The notes beneath the pieces are model-generated. The model ran no database searches and was not told the DNA's origin. It worked only from the letters and a program-made list of their open reading frames with translations. A stretch of DNA of 64,000 bases from Shewanella sp. 10N.286.48.A6 (GTDB lineage Bacteria; Pseudomonadota; Gammaproteobacteria; Enterobacterales; Shewanellaceae). The stretch is taken from NCBI RefSeq assembly GCF_002873135.1, contig NZ_MCVI01000003.1, forward strand, positions 186,001-250,000, given 5' to 3'. Both the position numbers and the translations under genes were made by a program. Below, piece after piece: positions 55,077-64,000 of the stretch (positions are counted from its first letter, which is position 1; the number at the start of each line of letters is the position of its first letter).

Positions 55077-56558
55077 TTAAACCGCTAAGCAAATATATTT
55101 CATTTCAAGATACTCATCGATACCATGATGGGAGCCTTCGCGGCCAAGCCCTGAAGACTTCACTCCGCCAAAGGGGGCGACTTCATTCGAAATTAACCCG
55201 GTATTAACCCCGACCATACCGTACTCAAGGGCTTCTGATACTTGATATACGGTAGAGATATCTTTGGCGTAAAAGTAAGCCGCTAAACCAAACTCGGTAT
55301 CGTTGGCTTGTCTGATCACTTGTTCAACTGAATCAAATTCAAAAATCGCCGCTAACGGCCCAAAGGTTTCTTCTTTGGCCACTTTCATCGACTGCTTTAG
55401 ATTAACCAATACTGTCGGCTTAAAAAAGTTAGCGCCTAAAGCATCGCCCTTACCACCCAATACAATTTGACCGCCTTGTTGTAGCGCATCATCAATATGA
55501 GCTTGCACCTTTGCTACTGCGGCTTGGTTTATTAGTGGTCCAATAGTGACGCCATCATCTAAGCCGTTACCCACTTTGAGCTGCGCTGCTGCTTGGGTAA
55601 ACTTTGCCACAAATTGCTGATATAAGCCTTTTTGAACATAGATACGATTAGCGCAAACACAGGTTTGTCCGGCATTACGATATTTGGCTTGAATAGCCCC
55701 TTCAACTGCCGCGTCAATATCAGCATCATCAAAGACAATAAACGGTGCATTACCACCAAGCTCAAGGGATAGCTTTTTAATACTTGGCGCGCATTGCTGC
55801 ATCAGCTTTACGCCTACAGCGGTTGAGCCAGTAAAGGACAACTTTCTCACTATGGGGTTAGCACAAAGCTCTGCACCGATGGCGATGGCATCGCCGCTGA
55901 TCACGTTAAATACCCCAGCAGGAACACCGGCTCGACTTGCAAGCTCAGCTAAGGCTAAGGCGCTAAAGGGGGTTTGCGGCGCAGGTTTAAGCACCATAGT
56001 GCAACCCGCTGCTAATGCAGGTGCAGCTTTACGGGTTATCATCGCAAGCGGGAAATTCCACGGCGTAATAGCAGCGGTAACGCCTACGGCCTGCTTAATC
56101 ACCATAATACGTTTATCAGCTTGATGGGCTGGAATGGTCTCACCATAAACCCGTTTGGCCTCTTCAGCGAACCATTGCACAAAGGAGGCGGCATAAGCGA
56201 CTTCAGCTTTGGCTTCGGCTAATGGCTTACCTTGCTCTAAGGTCATAATCAGCGCTAAATCATCGCTATGGGCTAATATCAGCTCAAACCAAGTCATTAA
56301 TATTATTTGGCGCTGTTTAGCTGTGAGTGCTTGCCATGCTGCTAAGGCACTATTGGCGCTTTCAATGGCTTGCTGGGTTTCAGTCTGGCCCATTCTTGGC
56401 ACTGTACCTAGCTCTTTATTGGTGGCAGGATTAATAATCGTGTCGCAATGGGTCGATATGGCATCACGCCATTGCCCATTGATATAACATTGATGACGTA
56501 ACAAACTGGGGTCTTGTAAATGCACAATCGTATCCTTTAGCAGCAAAATAGCAGACAC
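55077..56558 (-). CDS. gabD: NAD(P)-dependent succinate-semialdehyde dehydrogenase
   Basis: Oxidises succinic semialdehyde to succinate, the last step of GABA degradation. The 493-residue aldehyde dehydrogenase has the nucleotide-binding ITPWNFPLAMITRKAAPALAA, FTGSTAVG, the general base Glu in LELGGNAPFIVFDDADID and the nucleophile Cys in GQTCVCANR. The C-terminal KSSGLGREGSHHGIDEYLEMK is the GabD signature. No gabT is beside it in the window. NADP preference is likely but not proven. Confidence 0.92.
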   Translation of the reverse strand: MSAILLLKDTIVHLQDPSLLRHQCYINGQWRDAISTHCDTIINPATNKELGTVPRMGQTETQQAIESANSALAAWQALTAKQRQIILMTWFELILAHSDDLALIMTLEQGKPLAEAKAEVAYAASFVQWFAEEAKRVYGETIPAHQADKRIMVIKQAVGVTAAITPWNFPLAMITRKAAPALAAGCTMVLKPAPQTPFSALALAELASRAGVPAGVFNVISGDAIAIGAELCANPIVRKLSFTGSTAVGVKLMQQCAPSIKKLSLELGGNAPFIVFDDADIDAAVEGAIQAKYRNAGQTCVCANRIYVQKGLYQQFVAKFTQAAAQLKVGNGLDDGVTIGPLINQAAVAKVQAHIDDALQQGGQIVLGGKGDALGANFFKPTVLVNLKQSMKVAKEETFGPLAAIFEFDSVEQVIRQANDTEFGLAAYFYAKDISTVYQVSEALEYGMVGVNTGLISNEVAPFGGVKSSGLGREGSHHGIDEYLEMKYICLAV

Positions 56559-56823
56559 TACTATCTTAGCTAAGTTTGCGAAGGTTAACGAGCTAACGAT
56601 TTAGCAACTGGCTAACAACCAAGTTGTGCCCCCATTTCGCCCTTTACAATCGCCGCTTAAATGCCCTGTAAATGTGAGCTAGATTACAAAGCGTTAAAAA
56701 TAATTGCATTCCTCAACTAGCAGAGTATTTTAATCAGTAAGACATTGAAAATTTTGATTTAACCTACTGAGTCATTTCAATTAATATTCAAGGCACTCAG
56801 GCTGTAAATACAAGGATATTGTT

Positions 56824-57168
56824 ATGGTAGATACACTATTTAAAATATTATTTGTGCTGTTATTTCTGGTTATCGCTTACAAGCTCATTTTTTCAGGCAG
56901 CAGAGGATTGAAAGTCTTTGAAATGCATTTTAAAAACGGCAAACTCGATAAGCACTCGGGGAAAATCCCTGAAGCATTTCTGCGGGAATGTAAAAATATA
57001 GCCAAACACGAAAAGCTCACTTGTACTGTCAGAGCTGAAAAACTGAACGGGGTAAGATTACATGTCTCTGCCAATGTCGGTGACAAAATCACCCAACGGA
57101 TCAGAAACGTTTTTCCATTTGAGTATTATGATAAGAAGCAACAGGACAATTCAAAGCTAAAGGGTTAA
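56824..57168 (+). CDS. DUF3634 family protein
   Basis: 114 residues with an N-terminal membrane anchor (LFKILFVLLFLVIAYKLIFS) and a small cytoplasmic domain. Its pattern FEMHFKNGKLDKHSGKIPEA, FLRECKNIAKHEKLTCTVRA is that of DUF3634 proteins found in Shewanella and relatives. Function is unknown. ATG 56,824 follows AAGGATATTGTT. A 10-bp inverted repeat (57,184-57,218) follows. Confidence 0.8.
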   Translation: MVDTLFKILFVLLFLVIAYKLIFSGSRGLKVFEMHFKNGKLDKHSGKIPEAFLRECKNIAKHEKLTCTVRAEKLNGVRLHVSANVGDKITQRIRNVFPFEYYDKKQQDNSKLKG

Positions 57169-57183
57169 GGAAGCCAGAGGCTT

Positions 57184-57218
57184 TAGCGGTCAATATAAGT
57201 TGTATTAGTTGACCGCTA
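57184..57218. terminator. Inverted repeat between DUF3634 and DUF3833 genes
   Basis: TAGCGGTCAA pairs perfectly with TTGACCGCTA across 15 bases. It lies between convergent genes; no T-run follows, so termination is possible but not assured. Confidence 0.5.
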
Positions 57219-57259
57219 CTGTAATGCCTTCAATCTGCCTTCAGCCATTGATATTTGAG

Positions 57260-57856
57260 TTACTCTTTGCTGATGACTAACGTAACCTGAGCAACCGTAA
57301 CCCCAAATTTGATGATATCGCTTTTGTTTATAATGGTGCTTTCATCCACTAAAAACATCCAGTCATCAAAATGCACCTCATATTCTGAGTCATCAACCTC
57401 TAAAATCATGTCATAAGCCCAGCGCAGCGCACTGCCTCTGGCCTCACCGGTCGCAGTGCCTAAAATATCATTCGCCGTACCTTCATATTGGCCATTACCT
57501 AAATCGGTTATATGCCAAATTCGGGTTTGCTTTTCGCCATCATCATAAATAAACCACTCGTTAATAACCCCTTTATTACCTTGCCAACTGGCTTCCATAG
57601 TGACGGTAAATTTTCGGGTCACTGTGCCAGAGAAGTCTTGTACGATACCCGCCGCAGTTAACTTGCCGTCAAAAAAGCTACGTAAATTAAGTTCCGGAGT
57701 GGTTTTATCATAATCTTCAATAGATGCTGATGAACACGCTGTCAATAACACTAACGAAATGACCAGCAAAGATGACTTCTTAGCCATAGCGTAAGCGCAT
57801 TGCAACTGTCGCCACGTACTGTTTAATGCCGTTAACGCTAAACTTGCTTTAATCAT
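57260..57856 (-). CDS. DUF3833 family lipoprotein
   Basis: About 198 residues; family members are periplasmic lipoproteins. The lipobox is LVLLTAC. DUF3833 phrases are LNLRSFFDGKLTAAGIVQDF, NEWFIYDDGEKQTRIWHI and LRWAYDMILEVDDSEYEVHFDDWMF (split here by motif). The start at 57,856 overlaps the previous stop (ATGA) and has GGAGTTAAGAA before it. An inner ATG at 57,787 would give a more standard lipoprotein signal. Last gene of the minus-strand lipid cluster. Members of this family are often beside CFA-like genes. Confidence 0.85.
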   Translation of the reverse strand: MIKASLALTALNSTWRQLQCAYAMAKKSSLLVISLVLLTACSSASIEDYDKTTPELNLRSFFDGKLTAAGIVQDFSGTVTRKFTVTMEASWQGNKGVINEWFIYDDGEKQTRIWHITDLGNGQYEGTANDILGTATGEARGSALRWAYDMILEVDDSEYEVHFDDWMFLVDESTIINKSDIIKFGVTVAQVTLVISKE

Positions 57857-58545
57857 TTCTTAACTCCAATTAACTGCTGACGTAATTTAGGTCTACTGGT
57901 ATTTTCTGATAACCAAATGCCAAGAAATGCGTCTGCAAACCCCGGTTCTAAGATCATCGCCAAAGGCTGTTCGTTATAAAAAAACTGGCCTTTATTTTGC
58001 TCGTGCATCATAAAGCTTAGAGTGTCACCTTGCTTAACATCAGGCCATATACCTTCTAGATGAGCCTGCAGTTGAGGGATGCGACTTTGCTCGATACCAA
58101 TGTGCTGCCACTGCTCTACGGTAGCTTCAATTAAATCTTCTGCATCAATATCTCTATGGTATTGGATTTCAAGTTTCAGTGGATATTGCTGATTTTTGTA
58201 TTCACCATCTACTGACATTAGCTTGGCGCTGTAAACCGAAAACCACAATAAATCCAGATCGGCTTGGCCTACCAGTTTAAAATCTATCGTGGCTAATGCT
58301 GTCGAAGCTGGTGTCGTTGGCACTGACGAAGATTGCACTGATGAAATTAGTTCTGCTGCGGGAGTTGGCTCAGTATTTAACTCTTGTGCGTTAGCCAATA
58401 CGTTTGTACTCATAACAGCTAAGATACAGGCACTAAAAAAAAACCTAACTAAGCTCAAAACAACTAAGTGAAAAATTGCACGTGTATTTACACCAAGCGC
58501 ATTAGGAACTGCTAACGAGCTTATCCGAGAATAACTATTCATCAT
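57853..58545 (-). CDS. Chalcone isomerase-like periplasmic protein
   Basis: About 230 residues. After a signal-like segment (LVRFFFSACILAVMSTNVLA) the mature part has the chalcone-isomerase-like strand pattern (TIDFKLVGQADLDLLWFSVY, SAKLMSVDGEY, PLKLEIQYHRDIDAEDLIEA), ending with GFADAFLGIWLSENTSRPKL. That order is typical of bacterial CHI-like proteins, which bind fatty acids. I chose ATG 58,545, preceded by GAGGAACTCAAT, over 58,581. It overlaps the DUF3833 gene by four bases. Confidence 0.8.
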   Translation of the reverse strand: MMNSYSRISSLAVPNALGVNTRAIFHLVVLSLVRFFFSACILAVMSTNVLANAQELNTEPTPAAELISSVQSSSVPTTPASTALATIDFKLVGQADLDLLWFSVYSAKLMSVDGEYKNQQYPLKLEIQYHRDIDAEDLIEATVEQWQHIGIEQSRIPQLQAHLEGIWPDVKQGDTLSFMMHEQNKGQFFYNEQPLAMILEPGFADAFLGIWLSENTSRPKLRQQLIGVKK

Positions 58546-58629
58546 ATTGAGTTCCTCTATTGAGCCAATATAATCAGCCAACCACAGCCTGATAATTGCA
58601 CCGCCGTTAGGTACACAAAGCTGGGTTAA

Positions 58630-59154
58630 TTAAATAAGCTGGGCAATTTGTTTCACTTCGTGTTTGTGGCGAATGAACTTGGCAATGTGAAAAAATAACG
58701 GCATCAACAAGGCCCAAATAATGGCTAGAATTGCAGTGGTAAACAAATCGCCGTGAGGGAAATCGACCGCGCCAAAGTTGGCTCCAGCAAGGTAACTTAA
58801 ACTACCAAATACGCCACCAACTAACACTTGAACAATAATGGGTAAGCCGCTAAAAATGCTTAAACTGTAATTAAGTGAAATCGCAAAATAACACCACAGC
58901 AGTAATAACCATATAGGCACAACCGTAAAATCAAAAAGCCCCGTTAAGGTAAGCGTTAAGTCAACTAGTACCCCGATAATGGTGCAACTGAGCATCACTT
59001 TGATATCTAAAACCCGTTGACGGCTGACGATAAAGTGCCAAATCAACAATAATCCTGGGATATATAGCAGCTGATTGCCAGCTAATACCCCTGCCCACCA
59101 GATAATCTGAAAGGCAATAACATTGATGATGATATTATGATTAACCCAGAGCAT
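58630..59154 (-). CDS. DUF2878 family membrane protein
   Basis: 174 residues, nearly all hydrophobic, with about five or six membrane helices (IINVIAFQIIWWAGVLAGNQ, LLYIPGLLLIWHFIVSRQRV, VLVDLTLTLTGLFDF). The N-terminal N-x-x-x-F-Q-x-x-W-W pattern is that of DUF2878. It is next to the CFA-like methyltransferase (six bases), as usual for this family. Function is unknown. Confidence 0.85.
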   Translation of the reverse strand: MLWVNHNIIINVIAFQIIWWAGVLAGNQLLYIPGLLLIWHFIVSRQRVLDIKVMLSCTIIGVLVDLTLTLTGLFDFTVVPIWLLLLWCYFAISLNYSLSIFSGLPIIVQVLVGGVFGSLSYLAGANFGAVDFPHGDLFTTAILAIIWALLMPLFFHIAKFIRHKHEVKQIAQLI

Positions 59155-59159
59155 ATACG

Positions 59160-60437
59160 TTATGCGCCACTGGCTAATGCAGTACGATATTGCGGCCTTA
59201 CTGCCACTAAATGAACTGTGCTGGTAGTTCTTTCTAAAAATCCACCTTCACAATAACTCAGGTAAAACTTCCACATTCTGATAAAGTCTTCGCCATAGCC
59301 CATCTCTTTGATTCGGTCTTGGGCTTTATCAAATTTTTCATGCCAATGGTTTAAGGTTTGAGCGTAATCTTTACCCATATCATTGATGGACCACACCACC
59401 ATGTCAGTTTTATTGGCAATGTGCTTATTCATTTCACTGATAGACGGTAAACAACCACCAGGGAAAATATAGCGCTGGATAAAGTCGACACTTTTACGGT
59501 AACTGTCATAGCGCTGATCAGCTATGGTAATGGCTTGAATTAACATGCGCCCATTTGGCTTAAGTAAACTTTCTAACTTCTTAAAGAAGCCCGGTAAATA
59601 TTCATGACCTACCGCTTCAATCATTTCAATGGACACCACGCGGTCATACTCACCGGTCAAAATACGGTAATCGTCTTTTAACAAAGTTATTTTGTCAGTT
59701 AAGCCTTCTTGCTCTACCCGCTCTAGTGCGTAATCATATTGGGCATCAGAGATAGTTGTCGTGGTCACGGTGACATCAAAGTGCTTGGCCGCATATATCG
59801 CCAACGCCCCCCAACCAGTACCGACCTCAAGAACGGTTTGCCCCGCTTGTAAATCAAGACGCTCACAAATGGTTTGCAGCTTATGCTGCTGGGCTTGTTC
59901 TAAACTGGCATCGTGGTGCGGGTATAGCGCGCTTGAATAGAGCATTTCTTTATCTAGAAACTGCTCATACATCGGGTTGCCTAAATCATAATGCGCCAGA
60001 ATATTGCGCTTTGAACCCGTTGATGAATTGCGGTTAAACAAATGACCGATACGATTAATACCAACACTAAACCATGAAAAGTAACGCTCAATTTTATCCA
60101 GTAATGAGAGGTTTCGGGCAAAAAGCTGCACCACTTTAGTTAAATCAGGGCTCGACCAATGACCTTGAATGTAGGCTTCGCCAGCGCCAATTGAACCACC
60201 CCAAATGATCTGCTTGTAAAAACTGGGGTGAGACACCTGCATAGTGGCATGCAAGTCAGAATCGACATTACCAAAGCTTAAGCTTTGCTCTGAGCTGCCA
60301 ATTGCAGAGTTATCAGAACTAACAATGGTAAGATGGCCATCTGACAAGTGGGCTAATGCCTTAAGCAAAATCTTCTTCGCAAAGCTGTCAGAAATAGTCT
60401 CTTGCACTAAGCTGGTGTTGGTTGCCGCATTTTCCAT
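59160..60437 (-). CDS. Cyclopropane-fatty-acid-synthase-like methyltransferase
   Basis: 425 residues. The SAM motif VLEVGTGWGALAIYAAKHF is near residue 200. The family segments SSALYPHHDASLEQAQQHKL, SIEMIEAVGHEYLPGFFKKL and FIQRYIFPGGCLPSISEM are present. It acts on phospholipid acyl chains at the inner membrane face. The surrounding genes (FAD oxidase, DUF1365, DUF2878) mark it as the cfa paralogue of the oxidative-stress lipid cluster rather than the stationary-phase Cfa. The product may be a methylated or furan fatty acid. Confidence 0.88.
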   Translation of the reverse strand: MENAATNTSLVQETISDSFAKKILLKALAHLSDGHLTIVSSDNSAIGSSEQSLSFGNVDSDLHATMQVSHPSFYKQIIWGGSIGAGEAYIQGHWSSPDLTKVVQLFARNLSLLDKIERYFSWFSVGINRIGHLFNRNSSTGSKRNILAHYDLGNPMYEQFLDKEMLYSSALYPHHDASLEQAQQHKLQTICERLDLQAGQTVLEVGTGWGALAIYAAKHFDVTVTTTTISDAQYDYALERVEQEGLTDKITLLKDDYRILTGEYDRVVSIEMIEAVGHEYLPGFFKKLESLLKPNGRMLIQAITIADQRYDSYRKSVDFIQRYIFPGGCLPSISEMNKHIANKTDMVVWSINDMGKDYAQTLNHWHEKFDKAQDRIKEMGYGEDFIRMWKFYLSYCEGGFLERTTSTVHLVAVRPQYRTALASGA

Positions 60438-60627
60438 AACTCTCTCCGCTGACTACTTTTTATATGCAATTTTTTGTGCGCTATTAGTATTTTAGCTGTA
60501 AATTTTATTTTTACTCATAAACAACAGGTTAGATTTCAATACACTAAAACTCTCGCTAGGCAAAAATTATTTGTTATGAGTTGAACATTACTAAACCAAT
60601 ACGCATCATTTCATGATTTGGTTTAAT

Positions 60628-61416
60628 TTAAGTTTGTGGATGAGAGATAAAAGGGATCCGTTTAATAAATAACTTCAGCGCTTGCCAATAAATTCCAAAC
60701 ATAATTTTCAATGTCATTAGCGGAAAACTGAGCAACATACTGCGAATATTTTTGGCGGTAAAATCCTTTTTATTGAGCAACAAACTGGCATCGAACAGCT
60801 TATTGTCGGCATCATCCCTGTTTTGTATGGTCACATTTAAGCGCTTGCTTGGCGCGATGACCTTCCAAAAATAATGCATCTCAAGATCCATAAATGGCGA
60901 AACATGAAACACTTTATCTGTGGTGGTGGTTTTAGTGAGATTGACTAAGTAACAATGGCGCTGATCCCATGGCGTATTACTTACCTCCGCCAGCATATAA
61001 ACCGCTTCGTCACCTTGATAGCAAAAATAGAAGTTAACCGGGCTAAAATAAAAACCAAAATGCCTCACTTGGCCAGCAAACACGACTCTGTCACACTGCG
61101 TCTGAGCCCCAAGCTTTGCTATCGTCCATAACACCCGCTGTTTCAGCGCTTGCGGCGGGCTCATTTTATCTATCAATGCTGCATCAACAGGGGAGCAATT
61201 AAACTGGCTTTCAAGGGCATTTAAATAATCATCAGGATTAAATCGTAGTACTGAGCGCTCAACTGCGCTAAATAAACGGCTAACCTTAGATAGCTGCGCC
61301 ACTTCATCTAAGTCTATTGCCAGCATGGCTATCTGATAACTGAAGCTGTGCAGCTTCGGCGTAAAGCGCCGGTGAATAATATCGCCACTGTATATTCCAC
61401 TGGTGAATTCACTCAT
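60628..61416 (-). CDS. DUF1365 family protein
   Basis: 262 residues with the family phrases [55 protein letters not shown] and [16 protein letters not shown]. No membrane segment except perhaps near the C-terminus. DUF1365 genes are almost always between an FAD-dependent oxidase and a CFA-like gene, as here. Catalytic function is unproven. It overlaps the FAD oxidoreductase stop by four bases. Confidence 0.9.
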   Translation of the reverse strand: MSEFTSGIYSGDIIHRRFTPKLHSFSYQIAMLAIDLDEVAQLSKVSRLFSAVERSVLRFNPDDYLNALESQFNCSPVDAALIDKMSPPQALKQRVLWTIAKLGAQTQCDRVVFAGQVRHFGFYFSPVNFYFCYQGDEAVYMLAEVSNTPWDQRHCYLVNLTKTTTTDKVFHVSPFMDLEMHYFWKVIAPSKRLNVTIQNRDDADNKLFDASLLLNKKDFTAKNIRSMLLSFPLMTLKIMFGIYWQALKLFIKRIPFISHPQT

Positions 61417-62681
61417 AGGCTAATGCCAAAATCATTGCACACATCAAGTGCACTGTGGACACCATCTTCATGAAAACCGTTATACCAATAGGCGCCAGCA
61501 AAATGAGTATGGTTAACGCCGCAAATACGTTTACGTTCGCCTTGGGCTTTCATACTCGACTCATTAAACACTGGATGGGCATAATTGAATTTTCTGAGAA
61601 TTTTAGACTCATCAATTAAATCTGTTTGATTTAAAGTCACACAAAACGTCGGCGCATCTTTGGGTAAGCGCTGCAAAATGTTCATGTTATAAGTCACGCT
61701 GGCAGGTCTGTCAGCAATTTCAGCTGCATCCTTGCCTTCTAGGCGGTAATTCCAACTGGCCCATGCCGCTTTGCGTTTTGGCAGTAGATTAGTATCTGTA
61801 TGCAAAACTACTTCATTATTTTGATATGCCATCGCCCCAAGTACTTGTTTTTCATCCTCAGTTGCATCGGTAAGCATCGCCAACGCTTGGTCGCTATGGC
61901 AAGCTAGAATGACTTCATCAAAGCGTTGAACTTCGCCATCATTAATACGTAAGTTAACCCCATCGTCGCTGCGTTCAATGGAGGTCACTGCAGAGTTTAA
62001 AAACAATCGCTGTTTGAACGGAGCAATAAGCGCAGGAATATAGCTTCGAGAGCCACCTTTTAATACGTACCATTGTGGGCGGTCACTAATATTAAGTAAG
62101 CCATGGTTATGGAAAAATTGAATAAAAAATCGCAATGAGAATTTGCGCATATCATTGATACTGGCAGACCAAATGGCCGCGCCCATTGGCAAGATGTAAT
62201 GCTCGCTAAAAAAGTCAGAGAAACCTTCAGCATCTAAAAACTGCCCTAAACTGTCACTCGGGTAGTTTTCCGCTTCAAAGATAGCCTTGCATTGATTATT
62301 AAAACGCACTATCTCGGCTAAAAACTTATAGAAATCTGGTTTTAACAAGTTACGTCTTTGGGCAAACATGCTCCACAAGGTGTGGCCATTGTATTCCAAT
62401 CCCGTTTGCACATTACGTACACTAAAGCTCATTTCAGTGGGTAATGATTCAACGTCTATTTTTGCCATTAGCTTTTGAAATCGTGGATAAGTTCTATCAT
62501 TAAATACAATAAAGCCACTGTCGATAGCATAGGGCTTACCGCCTACTTCAACATCAATGGTCGCGGTATGGCCGCCTATATAATCATTAGCTTCAAATAC
62601 GCTAACTTGATGAAGTTCACTGAGCAAATGCCCACAGGTCAGCCCTGATATACCCGAACCCACAATTGCTATTTTTTTCAT
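61413..62681 (-). CDS. FAD-dependent amine-oxidase/desaturase-like oxidoreductase
   Basis: 422 residues. The N-terminal dinucleotide-binding motif [20 protein letters not shown] is followed by [20 protein letters not shown]. Substrate-domain phrases are [16 protein letters not shown] and [16 protein letters not shown], and the closing [19 protein letters not shown] is the FAD-contact motif. Probably oxidises fatty-acyl or isoprenoid-like substrates in the lipid cluster. Coupled to DUF1365 by a four-base overlap. Confidence 0.9.
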   Translation of the reverse strand: MKKIAIVGSGISGLTCGHLLSELHQVSVFEANDYIGGHTATIDVEVGGKPYAIDSGFIVFNDRTYPRFQKLMAKIDVESLPTEMSFSVRNVQTGLEYNGHTLWSMFAQRRNLLKPDFYKFLAEIVRFNNQCKAIFEAENYPSDSLGQFLDAEGFSDFFSEHYILPMGAAIWSASINDMRKFSLRFFIQFFHNHGLLNISDRPQWYVLKGGSRSYIPALIAPFKQRLFLNSAVTSIERSDDGVNLRINDGEVQRFDEVILACHSDQALAMLTDATEDEKQVLGAMAYQNNEVVLHTDTNLLPKRKAAWASWNYRLEGKDAAEIADRPASVTYNMNILQRLPKDAPTFCVTLNQTDLIDESKILRKFNYAHPVFNESSMKAQGERKRICGVNHTHFAGAYWYNGFHEDGVHSALDVCNDFGISL

Positions 62682-62764
62682 ATTATTCCTTCAACTCATT
62701 ATTATTATTTTTGCTATGACTACAGTTAATGGCATTTCAATTATTGTTAATTTTTCAAGCAGGC

Positions 62765-63547
62765 TTAACTTATTTTCGGCGCTAAAATTTTATTAATCAG
62801 TGCCGATGGTAAACATGATAAGCCCTTAAGCAATAAGGTAAATCGCTTCGGAAAATGAATTTCATCCTTAGCTTTTTTTAATTCTGTAAATATTGTTATT
62901 GCCGCTTTTTCAGCAGTAATTTGCATGGGCATAGCAAAGTCATTTTTATCGGTTAATGGGGTTTTCACAAATCCCGGGCAAATAACACTGACTCCAATAC
63001 CAAATGCTTTTAAATCAAGGCGAAGACTGCTAGCGAGGTAATTTACCGCCGCTTTTGAGGCGCCATAAGCTTCCGCTTTTGGGAAAGGCAGGTATGTCGC
63101 ACTTGAGCTCATTAATGCCACTCTGCCGTTAATGGCCACTAGCGGTAAAAAATGCTCTAAACAATAACCCATCGAGATGACATTAGTTTGAATCACTCGC
63201 TCAAATAAAGCGCCATCAAAACGCAGCGGATTTTCAATGTATTCACAACTACCCGCATTAAGAATAACCAGCTGTAATTTCGCGTTAGATGCGACTAATT
63301 TATCTGATAATGTTTGCGCTGCGGTTTGAATTTGCGCTTTATCGTTAATATCAAAAGCAAGCGGCACAACGCCACTTATGGCATTTAAACGCTGCTCATT
63401 ACGGCCACAAGCAAATACCATGTAGCCTTTTTCAACATAAAGCATCGCTAGTGCTAAACCGATACCAGAACTGGCCCCGGTGATTAACACTGCAGGTCTT
63501 GCTACTGATTGATGAAGGTTTCCCTGATGAGAGTTAGCTTGTTCCAT
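62765..63547 (-). CDS. Short-chain dehydrogenase/reductase
   Basis: 260 residues. The Rossmann motif VLITGASSGIGLALAMLYVE lies near residue 20, NAG in LVILNAGSCEY, the catalytic Ser in MSSSATYLPF, and YGASKAAVNYLA gives Tyr and Lys. The C-terminal substrate loop fits the classical SDR class. Second visible gene of the lipid cluster. Its ATG overlaps the previous stop by one base. Substrate unknown; likely a lipid-derived ketone or alcohol. Confidence 0.9.
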   Translation of the reverse strand: MEQANSHQGNLHQSVARPAVLITGASSGIGLALAMLYVEKGYMVFACGRNEQRLNAISGVVPLAFDINDKAQIQTAAQTLSDKLVASNAKLQLVILNAGSCEYIENPLRFDGALFERVIQTNVISMGYCLEHFLPLVAINGRVALMSSSATYLPFPKAEAYGASKAAVNYLASSLRLDLKAFGIGVSVICPGFVKTPLTDKNDFAMPMQITAEKAAITIFTELKKAKDEIHFPKRFTLLLKGLSCLPSALINKILAPKIS

Positions 63548-64000
63548 TATGCTGACGCCTTGTTTTTGATGAACTTAATCAACCGACCTACTAACGGGAG
63601 TTGTTCATACAGCATACTGCCAAGATCAAAATAATCGCGATGGGCTGTAATTTTATCGCTAAATTTAAGCTGGCTCATTCCTTCAACAGTGATGAGTTGG
63701 CCGTTGTTTAATTTAGAGTGACGATAGTGCATTGCCCAGAAAACGGCGGCCTGCTGATGGCTACAGCTCACCTCTTTAATATCAAATTCAATATGGTCAA
63801 CGTTGGCATATAGGTTAGCAAAGTACAGGCTAAGGTTTTCAATACCTTCAACTTTGTGTAATGGATCTTGAAAGATAATCTCATCGCTATACACCTGATT
63901 AAGCAAGTGTAAGCTGTCTTTATTAAGCAGCTGGTACATGCCGATAAAGTCATCAATAATTTGTGGTCTAGCAAGATCATTATTGCTGGCTGGCTCAGTT
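63547..64000 (-). CDS. NTF2-like (SnoaL-type) protein, continues beyond right edge
   Basis: At least 151 residues are open to the window edge. The N-terminal region reads NNDLARPQIIDDFIGMYQLL, then NQVYSDEIIFQDPLHKVEGI, and EVSCSHQQAAVFWAMHYRHS. This is the cone-shaped NTF2-like pattern. An internal ATG at 63,939 gives a shorter reading, but the preceding residues look coding, so the true start probably lies past base 64,000. It is coupled to the SDR gene (TAATG). Role unknown; these proteins accompany the same cluster in relatives. Confidence 0.82.
   Translation of the reverse strand, partial: TEPASNNDLARPQIIDDFIGMYQLLNKDSLHLLNQVYSDEIIFQDPLHKVEGIENLSLYFANLYANVDHIEFDIKEVSCSHQQAAVFWAMHYRHSKLNNGQLITVEGMSQLKFSDKITAHRDYFDLGSMLYEQLPLVGRLIKFIKNKASA

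Overview
The window looks like chromosome of a marine Shewanella-like gammaproteobacterium. The basis is the moderately AT-rich base composition, the order tsaD / rpsU-yqeY-dnaG-rpoD, the short murein lipoprotein, ExeA/ExeB-type secretion accessory genes, an NhaD antiporter, a PL7 alginate lyase and several gammaproteobacterial DUF families (DUF2750, DUF6776, DUF3634, DUF3833, DUF2878). Genus assignment is by protein recognition only; no search was run.

Bases 1 to about 26,900 are ordinary core chromosome: tyrS (cut by the left edge), an M23 endopeptidase, anmK, an aquaporin, small unknowns, erpA, a ClC channel, pyrB, hemL, nhaD, the gspB/gspA pair, cca, lpp, rlmA, uppP, folK, folB, plsY, tsaD and the macromolecular-synthesis cluster rpsU-yqeY-dnaG-rpoD. 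Clear hairpin terminators separate most units.

From 27,068 to 27,566 lie two tandem tRNA genes with a CAU anticodon and the acceptor stem of tRNA-Ile2. The first has a decayed 3' half. The second is interrupted between positions 36 and 37 by a 238-nt group I intron with recognisable P, Q, R and S elements. The 3' end of the second gene is the left end of a genomic island of about 25.2 kb (27,568-52,755): a 25-bp direct repeat of the tRNA 3' end recurs at 52,731-52,755, followed there by the original chromosomal terminator.

The island is a mosaic. Its left arm has small minus-strand genes (one with an integron-attC-like tail upstream) and a broken IS91-type integrase fragment. Next is a four-gene, translationally coupled recombinase operon that fits the Gamma-Mobile-Trio (GmtY, GmtZ, GmtX) plus a coiled-coil protein. 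A scrap-yard of MBL-hydrolase, IS3 and integrase fragments follows. An eight-gene defence operon comes next: half-size HsdS, HsdM, full HsdS, KAP NTPase, HsdR, YgjP-like metallopeptidase, a 94-aa unknown and a nuclease-like protein. It is followed by an inverted, decaying copy of the operon's first two genes (half-HsdS and HsdM). The right end holds an XRE regulator divergent from a winged-helix-like/coiled-coil gene plus a DEIH-box helicase, which I consider the best candidate for an undescribed defence module, and a small gene with an in-frame stop.

Right of the island (52,756-64,000) the chromosome resumes with a PL7 alginate-lyase lipoprotein, DUF599, gabD and DUF3634. A long minus-strand cluster follows: NTF2-like, SDR, FAD oxidoreductase, DUF1365, cyclopropane-fatty-acid-synthase-like methyltransferase, DUF2878, chalcone-isomerase-like and DUF3833. 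It resembles sets known from RpoE/ChrR-type oxidative-stress clusters and probably modifies membrane fatty acids.
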